A stretch of DNA of 22,179 nt from positions 1,077,438 to 1,099,616 of the forward strand of contig BFEA01000235.1 in assembly GCA_003427395.1 (NCBI GenBank), in the 5' to 3' direction. Shown one piece after another: positions 8,113 to 17,658 of this stretch (position 1 is the stretch's first letter; every line of letters starts with the position of its first letter). The stretch is from Chara braunii (lineage: Eukaryota > Streptophyta > Charophyceae > Charales > Characeae). Below the pieces are notes generated by a model, which saw nothing but the letters and a program-made list of their open reading frames with translations, ran no database searches and was not told the DNA's origin. The translations under genes and the position numbers were made by a program.

Positions 8113-8294
8113 GGGAAGTACCATCCCGACCCTGGAGGTATCCTTGCCCAAAATAAAATCAGACCGGGTCCGGTACGCCCGCCCAAAAGGCTTGAAAAAG
8201 GCGGCCTATCTGGACCGCTGATATCGAGAGATCGGCAGCCCAGATAGGCCGCCCTTTTCAAAGTTTTTGGGTGGGAAATACCATCCCTACCCTG
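8113..8294. repeat. Hairpin element bounded by a 22-bp direct repeat
   Basis: Two 36-bp arms (8178-8213 and 8240-8275) are inverted copies matching at about 31 of 36 positions, around a 26-base loop. They lie within a near-perfect 22-bp direct repeat (GGGAAGTACCATCCC... at 8113-8134 and GGGAAATACCATCCC... at 8273-8294). A further copy of part of the right arm (TTTTTCAAAGTTTTTGGGCGG) is at about 8314-8334. It is probably a small non-autonomous element; the family is unknown. Confidence 0.65.
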
Positions 8295-8556
8295 CCACTA
8301 ACACCCCCACCCCCTTTTTCAAAGTTTTTGGGCGGAAGGTTAACATTTGCAGAAAGCCAGGTTCGTTGTTGTCAACGTCTGCTGAAGCCCGTGCTTGCTG
8401 AAACCCCACCATTAACACCCTCACCCTCACCATAACCCCCCGACCCCTAACCCCTGAAATACCCCCCCCCCACCCACCAAACGAAACTTCTCTGTTCAAA
8501 GTTTTCTTGGCGGATTCGGGGAGATCTAGGCGAGAGCGCAGTCCAACCATGTTTTC

Positions 8557-8574
8557 AAAAAAAAAAAAAAAAAA
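8557..8574 (+). repeat. Poly-A tract (18 A)
   Basis: An uninterrupted run of 18 A immediately precedes the CCAACCGG palindrome cluster. A similar run of 16 A is at 9152-9167. They could be tails of retroposed sequences, but no bounding direct repeats were found. Confidence 0.9.
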
Positions 8575-8588
8575 TCCCACTTTTGGGC

Positions 8589-8668
8589 CCAACCGGATTT
8601 CCGGTTGGACCACCGGGGGTCCAACCAGCCCGGTTGGATCCAGCCCGGTCCAACCGGCCGGTTGCCGG
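8589..8668. repeat. Cluster of CCAACCGG palindromes
   Basis: The perfect hairpin CCAACCGG-ATTT-CCGGTTGG is at 8589-8608. It is followed by CCAACC at 8621, GGTTGG at 8632 and the perfect palindrome CAACCGGCCGGTTG at 8651-8664. The repeated use of one 8-mer in both orientations within 80 bp suggests a structured non-coding element or decayed tandem palindromes. Confidence 0.7.
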
Positions 8669-8963
8669 CACAGCCTAGAGGAGGAAGAGATCTGGAGTTT
8701 TCTTCACAACTGTTTTTTTCTAGATTTTTTTTTTCCCAATTTGTTTTTTTCCCCCTGGGGCTGTCTGGGGCCCCGCCAGGACCTTGCGGTGCCAGGGATT
8801 CCGTGCGGCCAGGGGCAGCCCAGGCACCCAGAAAAGTTCCAACTTCCTAGCCTTTAAACCACCAGTATCTCTGAGTCTCTTTTTCCAAACGCGGATTCCT
8901 GCTGCAGGCAGATAAAAAAACGAAGTGGTGTGGGGACATTTTTTCACTTTTTTGCCTGGCATT

Positions 8964-9074
8964 GCTACCTCTTTCACCCGAATAGAATCCCCAGTCATTA
9001 TAGCAGTATTTGCGGCAACTTTCAGTTCAGATGCATCCATAATGACCGGGCGTCCTATTTGGGTGAAGACTAGC
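8964..9074. repeat. 111-bp palindromic MITE-like element, copy 1
   Basis: The left end GCTACCTCTTTCACCCGAAT is nearly the reverse complement of the right end, which reads ATTTGGGTGAAGACTAGC. The inner arms contain CAGTCATTAT and ATAATGACCG. The length and internal layout match the copy at 9246-9356 without net indels. It has no coding capacity. The two copies lie in the same orientation about 170 bp apart. Confidence 0.75.
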
Positions 9075-9245
9075 CTTTTTGGTCTGTTAGGCTGAGCCCC
9101 GAAGGATGCAGTGCGAGTCAGAACAGACCGGCTGGGAAAGATACTGGTGTTAAAAAAAAAAAAAAAACCCACAATCTGATCGACTCCATATGGGAGGTCA
9201 TCAGCCACTGGGTACAGTCCAAACTGGGACAGGCAGGCCTGTGCC

Positions 9246-9356
9246 CTACCGTTTTCACCAGAATAGAACGGCTGGTCATTATAGCTGTATTTCGGCCAAC
9301 TTTTGGCCTACATATAGCAATAATGACCAGGCGTTCTATTCGGGTGAAGACGGTAG
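9246..9356. repeat. 111-bp palindromic MITE-like element, copy 2
   Basis: Terminal inverted repeats of about 40 bp start CTACCGTTTTCACC on the left and end GGGTGAAGACGGTAG on the right, differing at only a few positions. The middle reads CTGGTCATTAT ... ATAATGACCAG. The core between the arms is only about 30 bp, so the element is nearly all TIR. No clear target duplication was identified beside it. Confidence 0.8.
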
Positions 9357-10251
9357 CGACTTTGTGCCTGGGGCAAGGCCCCCGGTAGTTTTCGGGTAAG
9401 AGTGGTCTTGAAAGCTCCGGCCCTCCAGGCCTGTGAAAGTCAACAGTCAATTCATGGCTGAGAGACTCGGAAGACGGTGTTGAAAGCTTGAGGCCTGAGA
9501 AATTCAAGAGTCAGTCCTGGAAATTCCATGCCTCAGAAAAAGAATCGACTCACCGCGAATCTGTACTCTATGAATTCTGTTAAGGGACCCTGGACCCCGT
9601 TTTCCAGCCGGTGGAACTCCCCACCAATAGATTGGAGTCATCTGAGAGGAGCACCACAGGGAGCTGCTCTTATCAGTCTCTGTGATACTTCCCCAGGATG
9701 TCTTTTTTTTTTTAGATGATGGCGAGCCTCTGAATGGGCCTCCAGATACAAGACCTAATCACTGCACTGTGGTCCAAGCAGCATCTTAGCCACCCAATGG
9801 CAAATCAGTTCCAGATCTCAGCCAGACATTCCACAACCACATTGCCTAAGCAACCCCATCACATGCACACATCTCAGCTGCCCCAGGCAGAATGGCTGGT
9901 GAAGACCACACTTCTCACTCATCCTCGGCATGCAGATTTGCTCGCTGGAGGAAGAGTCCTGGAGTTGTGCTGGCTGTTGTAGCCCCTAGGAGGTGCTGCC
10001 ATCCACATGCAGGGAAAACTAGCGAGTGCTATGCAGCAGGCCTTGGAAGAACGCCAAGAGGGATGCGGAACCCATAGCCACAACACTGAATGCATGTCTC
10101 AGCCATTCACCAATCAGGAACCACTACTTCGAGCTCCAGTGTTATGAGCAAGCAAGCATTGCAAGTAGGCTAGTTTGGCAGCAACATGTGTGTGTTGTCA
10201 TTTTTTCTATACACTACATTTTGTGTGTGTGTGTGTGGGCGTGGGGAGAGA
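9357..10251. other. Non-coding stretch
   Basis: No gene is supported. There is a weak diverged duplication near 9412-9510 (GGCCTGTGAAAGTCAACAGT compared with GGCCTGAGAAATTCAAGAGT). A GT dinucleotide run at about 10220-10238 sits just before the assembly gap and may have caused it. Confidence 0.5.
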
Positions 10252-10321
10252 NNNNNNNNNNNNNNNNNNNNNNNNNNNNNNNNNNNNNNNNNNNNNNNNN
10301 NNNNNNNNNNNNNNNNNNNNN
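10252..10321. other. Assembly gap (70 N)
   Basis: There are seventy N positions next to a GT-rich run. Nothing can be inferred across the gap, and open frames crossing it are meaningless. Confidence 0.99.
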
Positions 10322-10600
10322 GCACAGGACCAATGCTGAGGGACTTGTCATGAGGCTTTGCCTGACTAAATGAGTTGCATTCAGTCCTTGTTCAATCTGC
10401 TCTCTGGTTCTCCAGTGATGGTGACTACAATCATCATTGCTTTTGGCTTCCACACATGTTGCACCAATATGAATGTGTTGAGCTTCCTGACACTGTTCTA
10501 ACTTCAAACTTTGGAGTTGGAACTCAGACGAGAGGGAGCGACTCGTTGCAATACATTACTAGTACTTTATTACTTTGTAAAAGAAAGGAGATGTTTTCTG

Positions 10601-10602
<2 letters not shown>

Positions 10603-10669
<67 letters not shown>
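10603..10669. repeat. AC dinucleotide microsatellite
   Basis: About 33 uninterrupted AC units (67 bp) lie here, with further ACAC-rich sequence to about 10743. His/Thr-repeat and Val/Cys-repeat frames across it are artefacts of the repeat. Confidence 0.98.
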
Positions 10670-10671
<2 letters not shown>

Positions 10672-10743
10672 CAGACACATGCACTGCGGAGTTGTTCATA
10701 GTGAACATTACAACACATGCATTCACACACTTCCACACACACA

Positions 10744-11530
10744 GTGACACGTCTTCCCTTCTGAATATCAGCCTATGGCACTGCAACGAAGCAGCAGGCC
10801 TGCGCTGGAAACAAATAGCTCAATGGTGATTAATAGGGGAAATCTGGTGGTTCTATNCTAACATCAATGCAAGGCATACTTCAGGTTATTTTGCAACTCT
10901 TTCCCCCCCAAAAAAAGTTGAAAACCCACCGCTATGCTGCGACTCACCGTTGGTTTTCAGATCACCTTCGAAGCCAAGTCCATCGAGACGGAAAATCAAT
11001 GATCAGCAACTTAAACCAGAATGCGGTGAACTATTCTCAATCCCCTTCCATCTTGTCAGTCATTCCCTCACACTCATTGCCAATGCACTCCATCTTCTGC
11101 ATTGACCGCTTGCCTGGTTTTGACATCCTCCTCTCCCTCTTTTGACTTCGGGTGATACCCATATATATCGCACCGACGATGCTAATACAATGCCAATAAC
11201 ACCAACAAGAACAAGAAGACAAACACGGCCGAGAACAAAGGACATTAGGAAAACATATTTTATCTCAAAGAAATTTGAAAGGCAACAATGCAATTGCAAA
11301 TTACACTTCCAGTAAAATATTTTGCTATAGTTTTTTTTTTTTTTTTTTTAACATTTTTTTTTTTTTTTTTAAAGGCTAATTCTTTAAGCCCAACCAATTC
11401 ATTATAGTCTATACAATGTCAGCGAAACGAAAAAGATCAATAACACAGATAAGAAGAAAGGAAATTAGGAAAGTCTATTTTGTCCCAAATTGACAACGAA
11501 AGTATACAATTTCAAATTTTAAACTTTAAA
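10744..11530. other. Non-coding stretch with twin poly-T runs
   Basis: I see no gene. Two T runs (11331-11349 and 11354-11370) are separated by AACA. The region is AT-rich and has one ambiguous base at 10857. Confidence 0.5.
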
Positions 11531-11775
11531 GCTAGGCTACCAGTCGGGCAGCCCGGCCGTGCAAGGACCAAAGAGGGTCCCAGCAAAAAAAAAAAAAAAA
11601 AAAATTAAAAAAATGCAGAAAAATAAACTGAACAACTTTTGCCTCAGGGTCACATCGAAATTCTTCACCAAATTTCTAGGAAAATAAAACTTAAAAATTC
11701 ATTATTTATTTGTTTATTTTATTTTATTTTTGGACCGGCCAGGCAAGTGATCCCGGGCCGCTCTGGTAGCCTAGC
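11531..11775. repeat. Small TIR-bounded element (about 245 bp)
   Basis: The 13-mer GCTAGGCTACCAG at 11531-11543 is matched exactly by its reverse complement at 11763-11775. Similarity extends both outward (AACTTTAAA against TTGAAACTT) and inward (CCCGG blocks near 11551 and 11752). The interior holds a 20-base A run at 11585-11604 and an AT-rich stretch. It is consistent with a MITE. Confidence 0.65.
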
Positions 11776-11817
11776 TTGAAACTTGAAAGTTGAAAGTATA
11801 AAACTATTAACATATTA

Positions 11818-11863
11818 ATTACTATTAATAAATAATAATAATTACTATTAATAAATAATAATA
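11818..11863. repeat. Perfect 23-bp tandem duplication, AT-rich
   Basis: ATTACTATTAATAAATAATA plus three further bases is repeated exactly twice in tandem (11818-11840 and 11841-11863). It lies just left of the 5' LTR of element B in a region composed almost wholly of A and T. Confidence 0.9.
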
Positions 11864-11962
11864 TTATTTAATAAGTTCATAATACTTAGTATTTAATTTT
11901 TAAATATTATGCTATATGATGCCAGGTTGCTAACAATCTCAACAACAACATGGCCATAGACA

Positions 11963-12808
11963 TGTAATGACCTGCCAAACACGGACTGAGACACACAGCT
12001 GATTTCTGAGTTTTGCTCATGGAATTTATGCCTTACTGAGTTTCCCGCTTGTTGCTGAGTTTTCTAAGTCTGTGTGGGTGCGTGCTTGCTGGTCTGCATG
12101 CCTGTCTGAGTGCTTGTCGGCCTGAGTGTGTGTGCGACCCGCAAGGGCACTTCTTTCTTCGCGAAGGGCCGAAGGGCCGGTACTTACCTGTGGCCGTGAC
12201 ATTGAGGGAAAGAGGCCCGCGACACTTAGAGCAGTGGAGAACACTAAAGTAGCAGGGAGGCCGGTACCACACCAAGTAGAGGTAGATGTGCCGGGTACTC
12301 GAGGCCGAGCAGAAGAAGACAAAAGCTGGCATTTTTAGAGGCCCAGTAGTTGTAGGCTAGGTCTAGGCGGGTACCAGTAATATCAGAGTCTGCAAAGATG
12401 TTTCCCTCCGAAAGGGGGGAGGTACTGGTTGCTTGGGGGCTGCGCGGCCTAGGAAGTCACTCGCCAAGAGGCAAGCAGGCCGCTATATCTCCAGGAGGAG
12501 CAAAGTGCTCCTCATTGTCGGTGTGCAAGTTTGGCGACACACTGGTTGCAGTGCTGGCTCGAGCTGCGCTGCTGGGGAAGGAGCAAGAACAGGAGGAGGA
12601 AGAAGACCAGGACTAGGAAGGGGGAGCGCCAGAGGTACTTACCTGGCTATGGTGGTTGCCATCTTCATCACCTTGTTGGGCGCAGCAGCAGGAAGGCCCC
12701 AGTTGGGCTAGAGCTACACCAAAAAGCGTCGAGGCAGAGTCAGGCATGGCGGCCTGAGCTAGAGCAGCCATAGCTGCTTTGTGTTGTCCTTTGCACAGCA
12801 GGGCGATG
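11963..12808 (+). repeat. 5' LTR of element B
   Basis: It starts TGTAATGACCTGCCAAAC and is repeated directly from 20299. Similarity continues, with many substitutions and several indels, to 12808 (GGGCGATG). The copy lacks about 26 bp and about 40 bp present in the 3' LTR. The next plausible terminus is a CA at 12851-12852, 44 bp further, so the true LTR may be 890 bp. Perfect 5' splice-site consensus CAGGTAAGT lies on the minus strand at 12182-12190 and 12637-12645. The divergence between the LTRs implies an old insertion. Confidence 0.88.
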
Positions 12809-12852
12809 TTGCTACTTTGTTCTTCAGCACCGGCGGGGAATCCGGCATTGCA

Positions 12853-13783
12853 CTTTGGTGTTGGAGTCAGACCCTCCTACATGATAGGACACTAGTGTGG
12901 AGGTAGCAAATAGGTTTAGGAGGACCATATGAGGAAGGGGGTGAGTTATACTTCATCTCAGAGTCCCGGCCACTCAGGTAAGTGTCGTGCACCTAAGGGT
13001 TGTCCATGTGTGCGTGCATGGTATTGTTTGTCCTGTTGGGGTACTTCTGGGTCTCTTTCCTACTCCTCTGAAGTCTTGATTGTGTGCATTGATGTGCAAA
13101 CTGCTTACTGACCTGATGGATGGAGAGATGAAGTATCGTGCTTTGAATGCCATATCTTTCTACAATGCTTTGTCTTTTCATTCTGAATGGATGTAGTCTG
13201 TAGGTTCTCTCTTAAAGTTGAAATTCGTTTATCTATCGTTTATCAGTACAGTAGAGCCAGAAAGCAGGACCTTCTGGTACTCTTCTTGCTTCGGACTTAA
13301 ACGACCTACACTGGACCTATTGGGACTCAGTGGGACCAGGCCCAAACAAGAAGGGCCCCTTGGACTCAAATCTGTTGATGCATTGTCGCTTTCTTTACTG
13401 TCTGGAATTCGTTGCTTTTCTTTTTTATTAGAGCACTCGCTGCCGAGGGGATCTCGACTGAGATGTTTGCGGAGTGATGACGCACAATCCAATGCTTGAC
13501 CTGCACTGTTCTGCACCTTATACACCACTCAATTCTCCATTACTGTATGTCGTTACTTGTAGTCTGATTTGTTGTACTTTGACGGTGCCGATCAGATTAG
13601 GCTCTAGGGGATCTCGTACTTGGTCTGACGGACTAAAACGCGGAGTCAGAACTCTCTTATGAATTATCTTTATTTTATTTTTTTGTTGGTCGCTCTCTAG
13701 TCCAAATATTTTGCCACCCCGACTAGGAGTTCTACCTTCTCTTTTTTGCTTTTCAATTTGTTTCTTTTACTAAAGTCCATTTT
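12853..13783 (+). other. Leader between 5' LTR and gag of element B
   Basis: About 930 bp without a convincing gene. A possible primer-binding site is TGGTGTTGGAGTCAG at 12856-12870, three bases after a CA. It has the TGG start such sites need, but I cannot match it to a known tRNA. The octamer GGGATCTCG occurs twice (near 13448 and 13609). Long leaders are common in plant gypsy elements. Confidence 0.45.
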
Positions 13784-15439
13784 ATGCCCGTCACGACGCG
13801 TGGACAAGAGAGAAAGAGAGAGGTCATGGCAATTGAAGGATCTAGTAGTTCCAACATGGCACCGACCAAACTTTCTGAGATTCTAAAGGCACAAGTGGAT
13901 GCAGCGGATGACGAGGATAAACCATTGTACCCGGCCCTCTACCAAAAGGAAATGGTCAAGAAAGAGAAGGAGGAAGAGTCTACGAGGAAAGCAGCCGCTG
14001 AAGATCTTGAGACCATCTTCAAAACAGTCTCAACCATGTTTGATGTAGATGTCAAGAAAGATCAGGTCAAGTACGTACGTGCCCTCATAGATTGCCATTT
14101 GCTCAGCGAGCTTCCGAGTATAAAGTCCCAACTACGCACCGAAATGAGTCGGCTGAGTACCCAGAGGGCAGATATGGCCAAGGAGCATCGCAAACAGATA
14201 CAACAAATGACAATCGTGCATCAGACCCAAATCTCAAGCTCTCTTCCCCTACCTCTTGTTGCTAACCGTTCTACCTTTGCACCTCTCCATACTTCTTCCT
14301 CGTTTTATTCTTCTTCGTTGAGTTTAGCAGCAAGTCTTTCAGGACCTGCAACAGGTGCAGATTTCGCTACCACTACAAGTGACAACGCAAGAAATTATGC
14401 AACTGCCACAACCCTGAGATAGGACCCAGCAATGGCTGGTCCCAGCTATAGCAGTCCATACATGGACAGAGAGATGGTGATGATACCGTCCATATACGAT
14501 GGCAAGGAAAATGTTGAGTCTTGGATCAGCTCCATGAAAGCTTACTGTGAGGTACATGGCACTTAAAGAGTGAAGCAGTCCTTGATCCTAAGGACGGATG
14601 TCGAGGTTGTCGTAAGGGGCTTCCTAGACGTCCAAGCTATGCAAGATGGGTGTCCAAATATCGATATAATGGAGTGGGTTAAAGTCACCCCGGCTGCTGC
14701 TCTCGAAGAGATACTAATTGCGCAAGACAAGGACCCCTGCAGCCAGAGTAAGGATCCAACTCAACGATCTTAAGCGCAACAAGTGGCAGGGCATGATGCA
14801 CAAATTGCAGTTGCATGTTAGCAAACTTTTTGCGACACCAAGATTGGAAATGACAGCGCAATCAAGCTTGGATGTTGTTAAAGGTACGGTTCCAACCACT
14901 TTCGCAAATCACCTTGGCAAGGATTTCGTTGGTTATACCGGTTTTCCTTGCTGAAGGATGTAGTCAGTCTCGAGGCAGGAAACCTTACCACAACAAGAAG
15001 CAAACAGACCTTTGTTCGCGGATGGTTTCATGGCAGCAACCGTCTTGCTGCGTTTGACTTGTTGGAGGTGGAAGAGGAGGCCGAAGCAGATGACCCCACT
15101 CTTGGCGACGACTAAGAATAGGACGGTGATACAACTTGCTCTTCAACCCAAGAATCCGGGATCAATAACGAAGAGGAAATTTTTGGTGCCTTCAAAAAAA
15201 TTGCCCATGGTAAGGGAAACAAAAACCGAAACTAGATAAGGAACTTCGTCACACTCCCTAAGGGAGCCAAAATCCCAGCCAATCCTGAGGACGCAAGTAC
15301 TAAACCTCGGGTTGACCTCTGGATTAGTGAGGCTGAATGGAGGGCTAGACTAAAGAAAGGAGGTTGCTTGCATTGCCAAAAAACTAATCATAAGGTCCAA
15401 GGATGCTTTAGGCTTCAGGGAAACCTAAATCGGGTGTAG
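13784..15439 (+). pseudogene. Gag pseudogene with coiled-coil N-terminus and CCHC zinc knuckle (element B)
   Basis: The ATG at 13784 opens MPVTTRGQERKR, a typical plant gypsy gag start. Residues 30-150 are charged and predicted coiled-coil, followed by a Ser-rich linker. A TAG at 14420-14422 interrupts the frame, which continues in phase into the capsid-like retrotransposon gag region (IYDGKENVESWISSM, near 14492-14536). It meets a TAA at 14564-14566, slips frame near 14745 (LKRNKWQGMM ... VSKLFATP ... VVKGTVPTTFANH) and returns to the original frame by about 14951. Further stops lie at 15113, 15119 and near 15231. The nucleocapsid knuckle CLHCQKTNHKVQGC (C-x2-C-x4-H-x4-C) is intact at 15365-15406. 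Gag would form the particle and bind genomic RNA. The many lesions make expression of a full protein impossible. Confidence 0.88.
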
Positions 15440-15576
15440 AGGGTTCATCAACACACTCTACGTAAAGGGAGTCCGAACCGGTCAGTGATAGTTCTCCCAA
15501 GAAACATGTCACAACCCAACAGTCTTCCCTTGAAGCCCCAACTTCTGCTGATTCCAAGACTAATGCTTGTCATGTT

Positions 15577-16112
15577 TTGTATTTTGAGCCTTGGGAGGAG
15601 TCAGAGAAGGTAAACTTTCACTATCACCTAAAGCATTGGGTTGAGAGGAAACAACAACGAGCTCAAGGGACAATGAAGTTAATCTTCTTCAAACTTCTCA
15701 TTAACCACCACTATCTTTGTGTCTTGATTGATTGTGGTGCCACAAGGCCCACAACTAACTTTATGTCACCTCATGAGATTCACAAAGTGGGCTTGGGGAT
15801 GAAGCAAGTGACTTTGCAGAGCCCTTGCCGGACTCAAGTAGGCAACAAAGAGGTTGTCTCATCCACACATGCACACAAAGGTGTGCGCACTACCTTTGAC
15901 AAAGATAAGACTATCACACACGCATAAAACTTCTATGTCCTTGACAAGTGTCCCTTCGACGCAGTCCTCGGGTTGGGCTGGTTGCAGTCTCAATGTGAAT
16001 GGACCAAGTGGAAGGAACTGCTTTTGATGGTCAAAGATGCACAAGGGAACGAGCGTCCCGTCCTCTTGGATGGGAAGCTCGAATCCTCGGTGACTTTTCT
16101 TAATGCCATGCA
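15577..16112 (+). pseudogene. Retropepsin-like aspartic protease pseudogene (element B)
   Basis: This frame shows the single-motif retropepsin pattern. A hydrophobic strand precedes LIDCGAT (DCGA at 15730-15741, where the family has D-S/T-G-A), and further on come FYVLDKCPFDAVLGLGWL and a Trp-rich stretch (15930-16010), the usual end of Ty3/gypsy proteases. The enzyme would cleave the Gag-Pol polyprotein. The Ser/Thr after the catalytic Asp is Cys here, which is unusual and probably harmful. A TAA at 15925-15927 splits the domain. It lies between the gag knuckle and RT as expected. Confidence 0.8.
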
Positions 16113-16416
16113 AAATGCAAGGAGTGGCGCAGGCATAATGAGGATGAACAGTTGTATGTTGCCTTTGTTCGTCCTACTCATGTACCTTCTATTTTTTCGA
16201 CCGATAATAATTATACTTTGCATGATAAGTCTGCATTTATCCCTACACCTACTTCAGATTCGGTTGCCTTTACTAATAACGTGCGACCTGATCTAGGTGA
16301 TCCTTTTTCTGATCACCCACCCCCGACGATCCCAACAAGCATCAAAAGCCTTTTTTTTTTTTTTTTTCCTCGACCGATTTTTGGAAGTTACAGCCAAATC
16401 TCGTGGAGTCCCCATG

Positions 16417-16800
16417 TGATCGGTCCGACACACGATTAAGTTGGTCGAAGGCGTTGTTCCTCCAAAGGGTTGTGTATATGGTATGGGATCCGGCGAGTTG
16501 GAGAAACTCCAAAAACAAATCGACGAGATGATCGACGTGGGATGGATTAAACCTAGTGTATATGAATTCGGTGCACCCGTTCTGTTTGTTCCAAAGAAAG
16601 GAGGCAAACTCCGATGTGTATTGATCACCGCGGTAAACCGCATCACAAGGAATAATACATACCAATTGCCGCACATAGATAAATTGCTTGATGATGCAGG
16701 TGGGTGTAAGGTCTTCTCCAAGATCGATCTCAAGTCTGGGTACCACCAGAATGAAGTCGATCTTGTGGACCAACACAAGACTGCGTTCAAGACACGACGC
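16417..16800 (+). pseudogene. Reverse transcriptase, N-terminal half only (element B)
   Basis: The fingers and first palm segment of a Ty3/gypsy RT are clear: HTIKLVEGVVPPKG, then LEKLQKQIDEMIDVGWIKPS, FGAPVLFVPKK, and motif A as FSKIDLKSGYHQ with its catalytic Asp. The frame passes AFKTR at about 16785-16799 and then jumps directly to the connection sequence before RNase H. The rest of the palm with the YxDD catalytic pair and the thumb is gone. The block at 16611-16640, which normally reads R-x-C-I-D-x-R, is scrambled by paired small indels. Upstream, a 17-base T run (16351-16367) lies in the protease-RT linker. The enzyme cannot be active. Confidence 0.9.
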
Positions 16801-16805
16801 GCTTT

Positions 16806-17654
16806 ACAAATTCACCATTGTCCAAACTAACAAGCAAGAACGTATCTTACACGTGGGATGCAACATGTGAGACCGCTTTTCAAACTTTCAAAGAGGCCTT
16901 GGTAAGTTATCCTGTACTCCGCATTGCAGATTCCAAACTCACACTCGTAGTCACTACGAATGCAAGCCAATATGGGATTGGCGGAATGCTGAAACAAGAT
17001 GACAGTGATGGTTTGCGACCGCTCGAGTACTATAGCAAACGCATGCCCAACGAAAAGGTAGCTACTTCCACCTACATGCGCGAGCTCTATGCTCTGCGTG
17101 AGGCATTGAATCATTTGAAACACTATCTTTTGGGACACCATTTCAAGGTTTTCTCAGATCGAGAGACCTTGAAATGGATCAAGGAGCAAACCACCTTGCC
17201 CCCTACGTTGACTCGCTGATTCCATGAGATTGACATTTATTATTTTGAATTAAAACACAAAAAGGGTTGTTATAATCAAGTTGCTGATGCATTGTCATGC
17301 CACCCCGAGTATATGACTTGCCTTGTGAACTCCTACCACCTCCGGAAGAAAGTGAAGGAGGCGCTCGTGGAGCAAACTGCCAAGGACCCGGACCTTAGTC
17401 CGATCCTTGAGCAGTTGTGGGTTGACCCCAGCAGTCACCCTGATTTTCACAAATGTGAAGGACTGGTTTTCTGACGTTATGGAAAGAATGACCGTTTGTA
17501 TGTACCTAACCATGAGCCTCTTCGCACACACTTCTTGGACTTGGCTCACAGTCGGAGTGGACACTTCAGCATGGCAAAAAGTTACGGAAACCTATTACAA
17601 CAGTTTGATTGGCTTGGTATGAAAGGATCTGCTGAAAAGTTTATGGCCGAGTGA
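16806..17654 (+). pseudogene. RNase H domain and integrase zinc-finger region (element B)
   Basis: One frame runs from SPLSKLTSKNVSYTWD through a complete RNase H domain (RT_RNaseH family: GIGGMLKQD, YYSKRMP, YMRELYALREAL, VFSDRETLKW). It continues across TGA 17217-17219 (at a position usually Trp), VADALS and TGA 17472-17474, to the H2C2 region (HSRSGH at 17547-17564, H-x4-H). It ends at TGA 17652-17654, at or beside the position expected for the first Cys of C-x2-C. The first RNase H catalytic Asp, in the usual T-D-A-S motif, is Asn (AAT at 16959-16961). RNase H would remove genomic RNA from the hybrid. The domain order is correct and the copy is inactive. Confidence 0.9.
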
Positions 17655-17658
17655 AGTC

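Noticed and set aside
8400-8475. Interstitial telomere repeat (CCCTAACCCCT and CCCTCACCCTCACC)
   Set aside because: There are no regular CCCTAAA units; it is just degenerate C-rich sequence.
10375-10786. His/Thr-repeat and Val/Cys-repeat proteins
   Set aside because: They are translations of the AC microsatellite.
12856-12870. Firm call of the element B primer-binding site
   Set aside because: The TGG start and distance from a CA are suggestive, but I cannot pair it with a known tRNA 3' end and the LTR end is itself uncertain. It is mentioned only within the leader entry.
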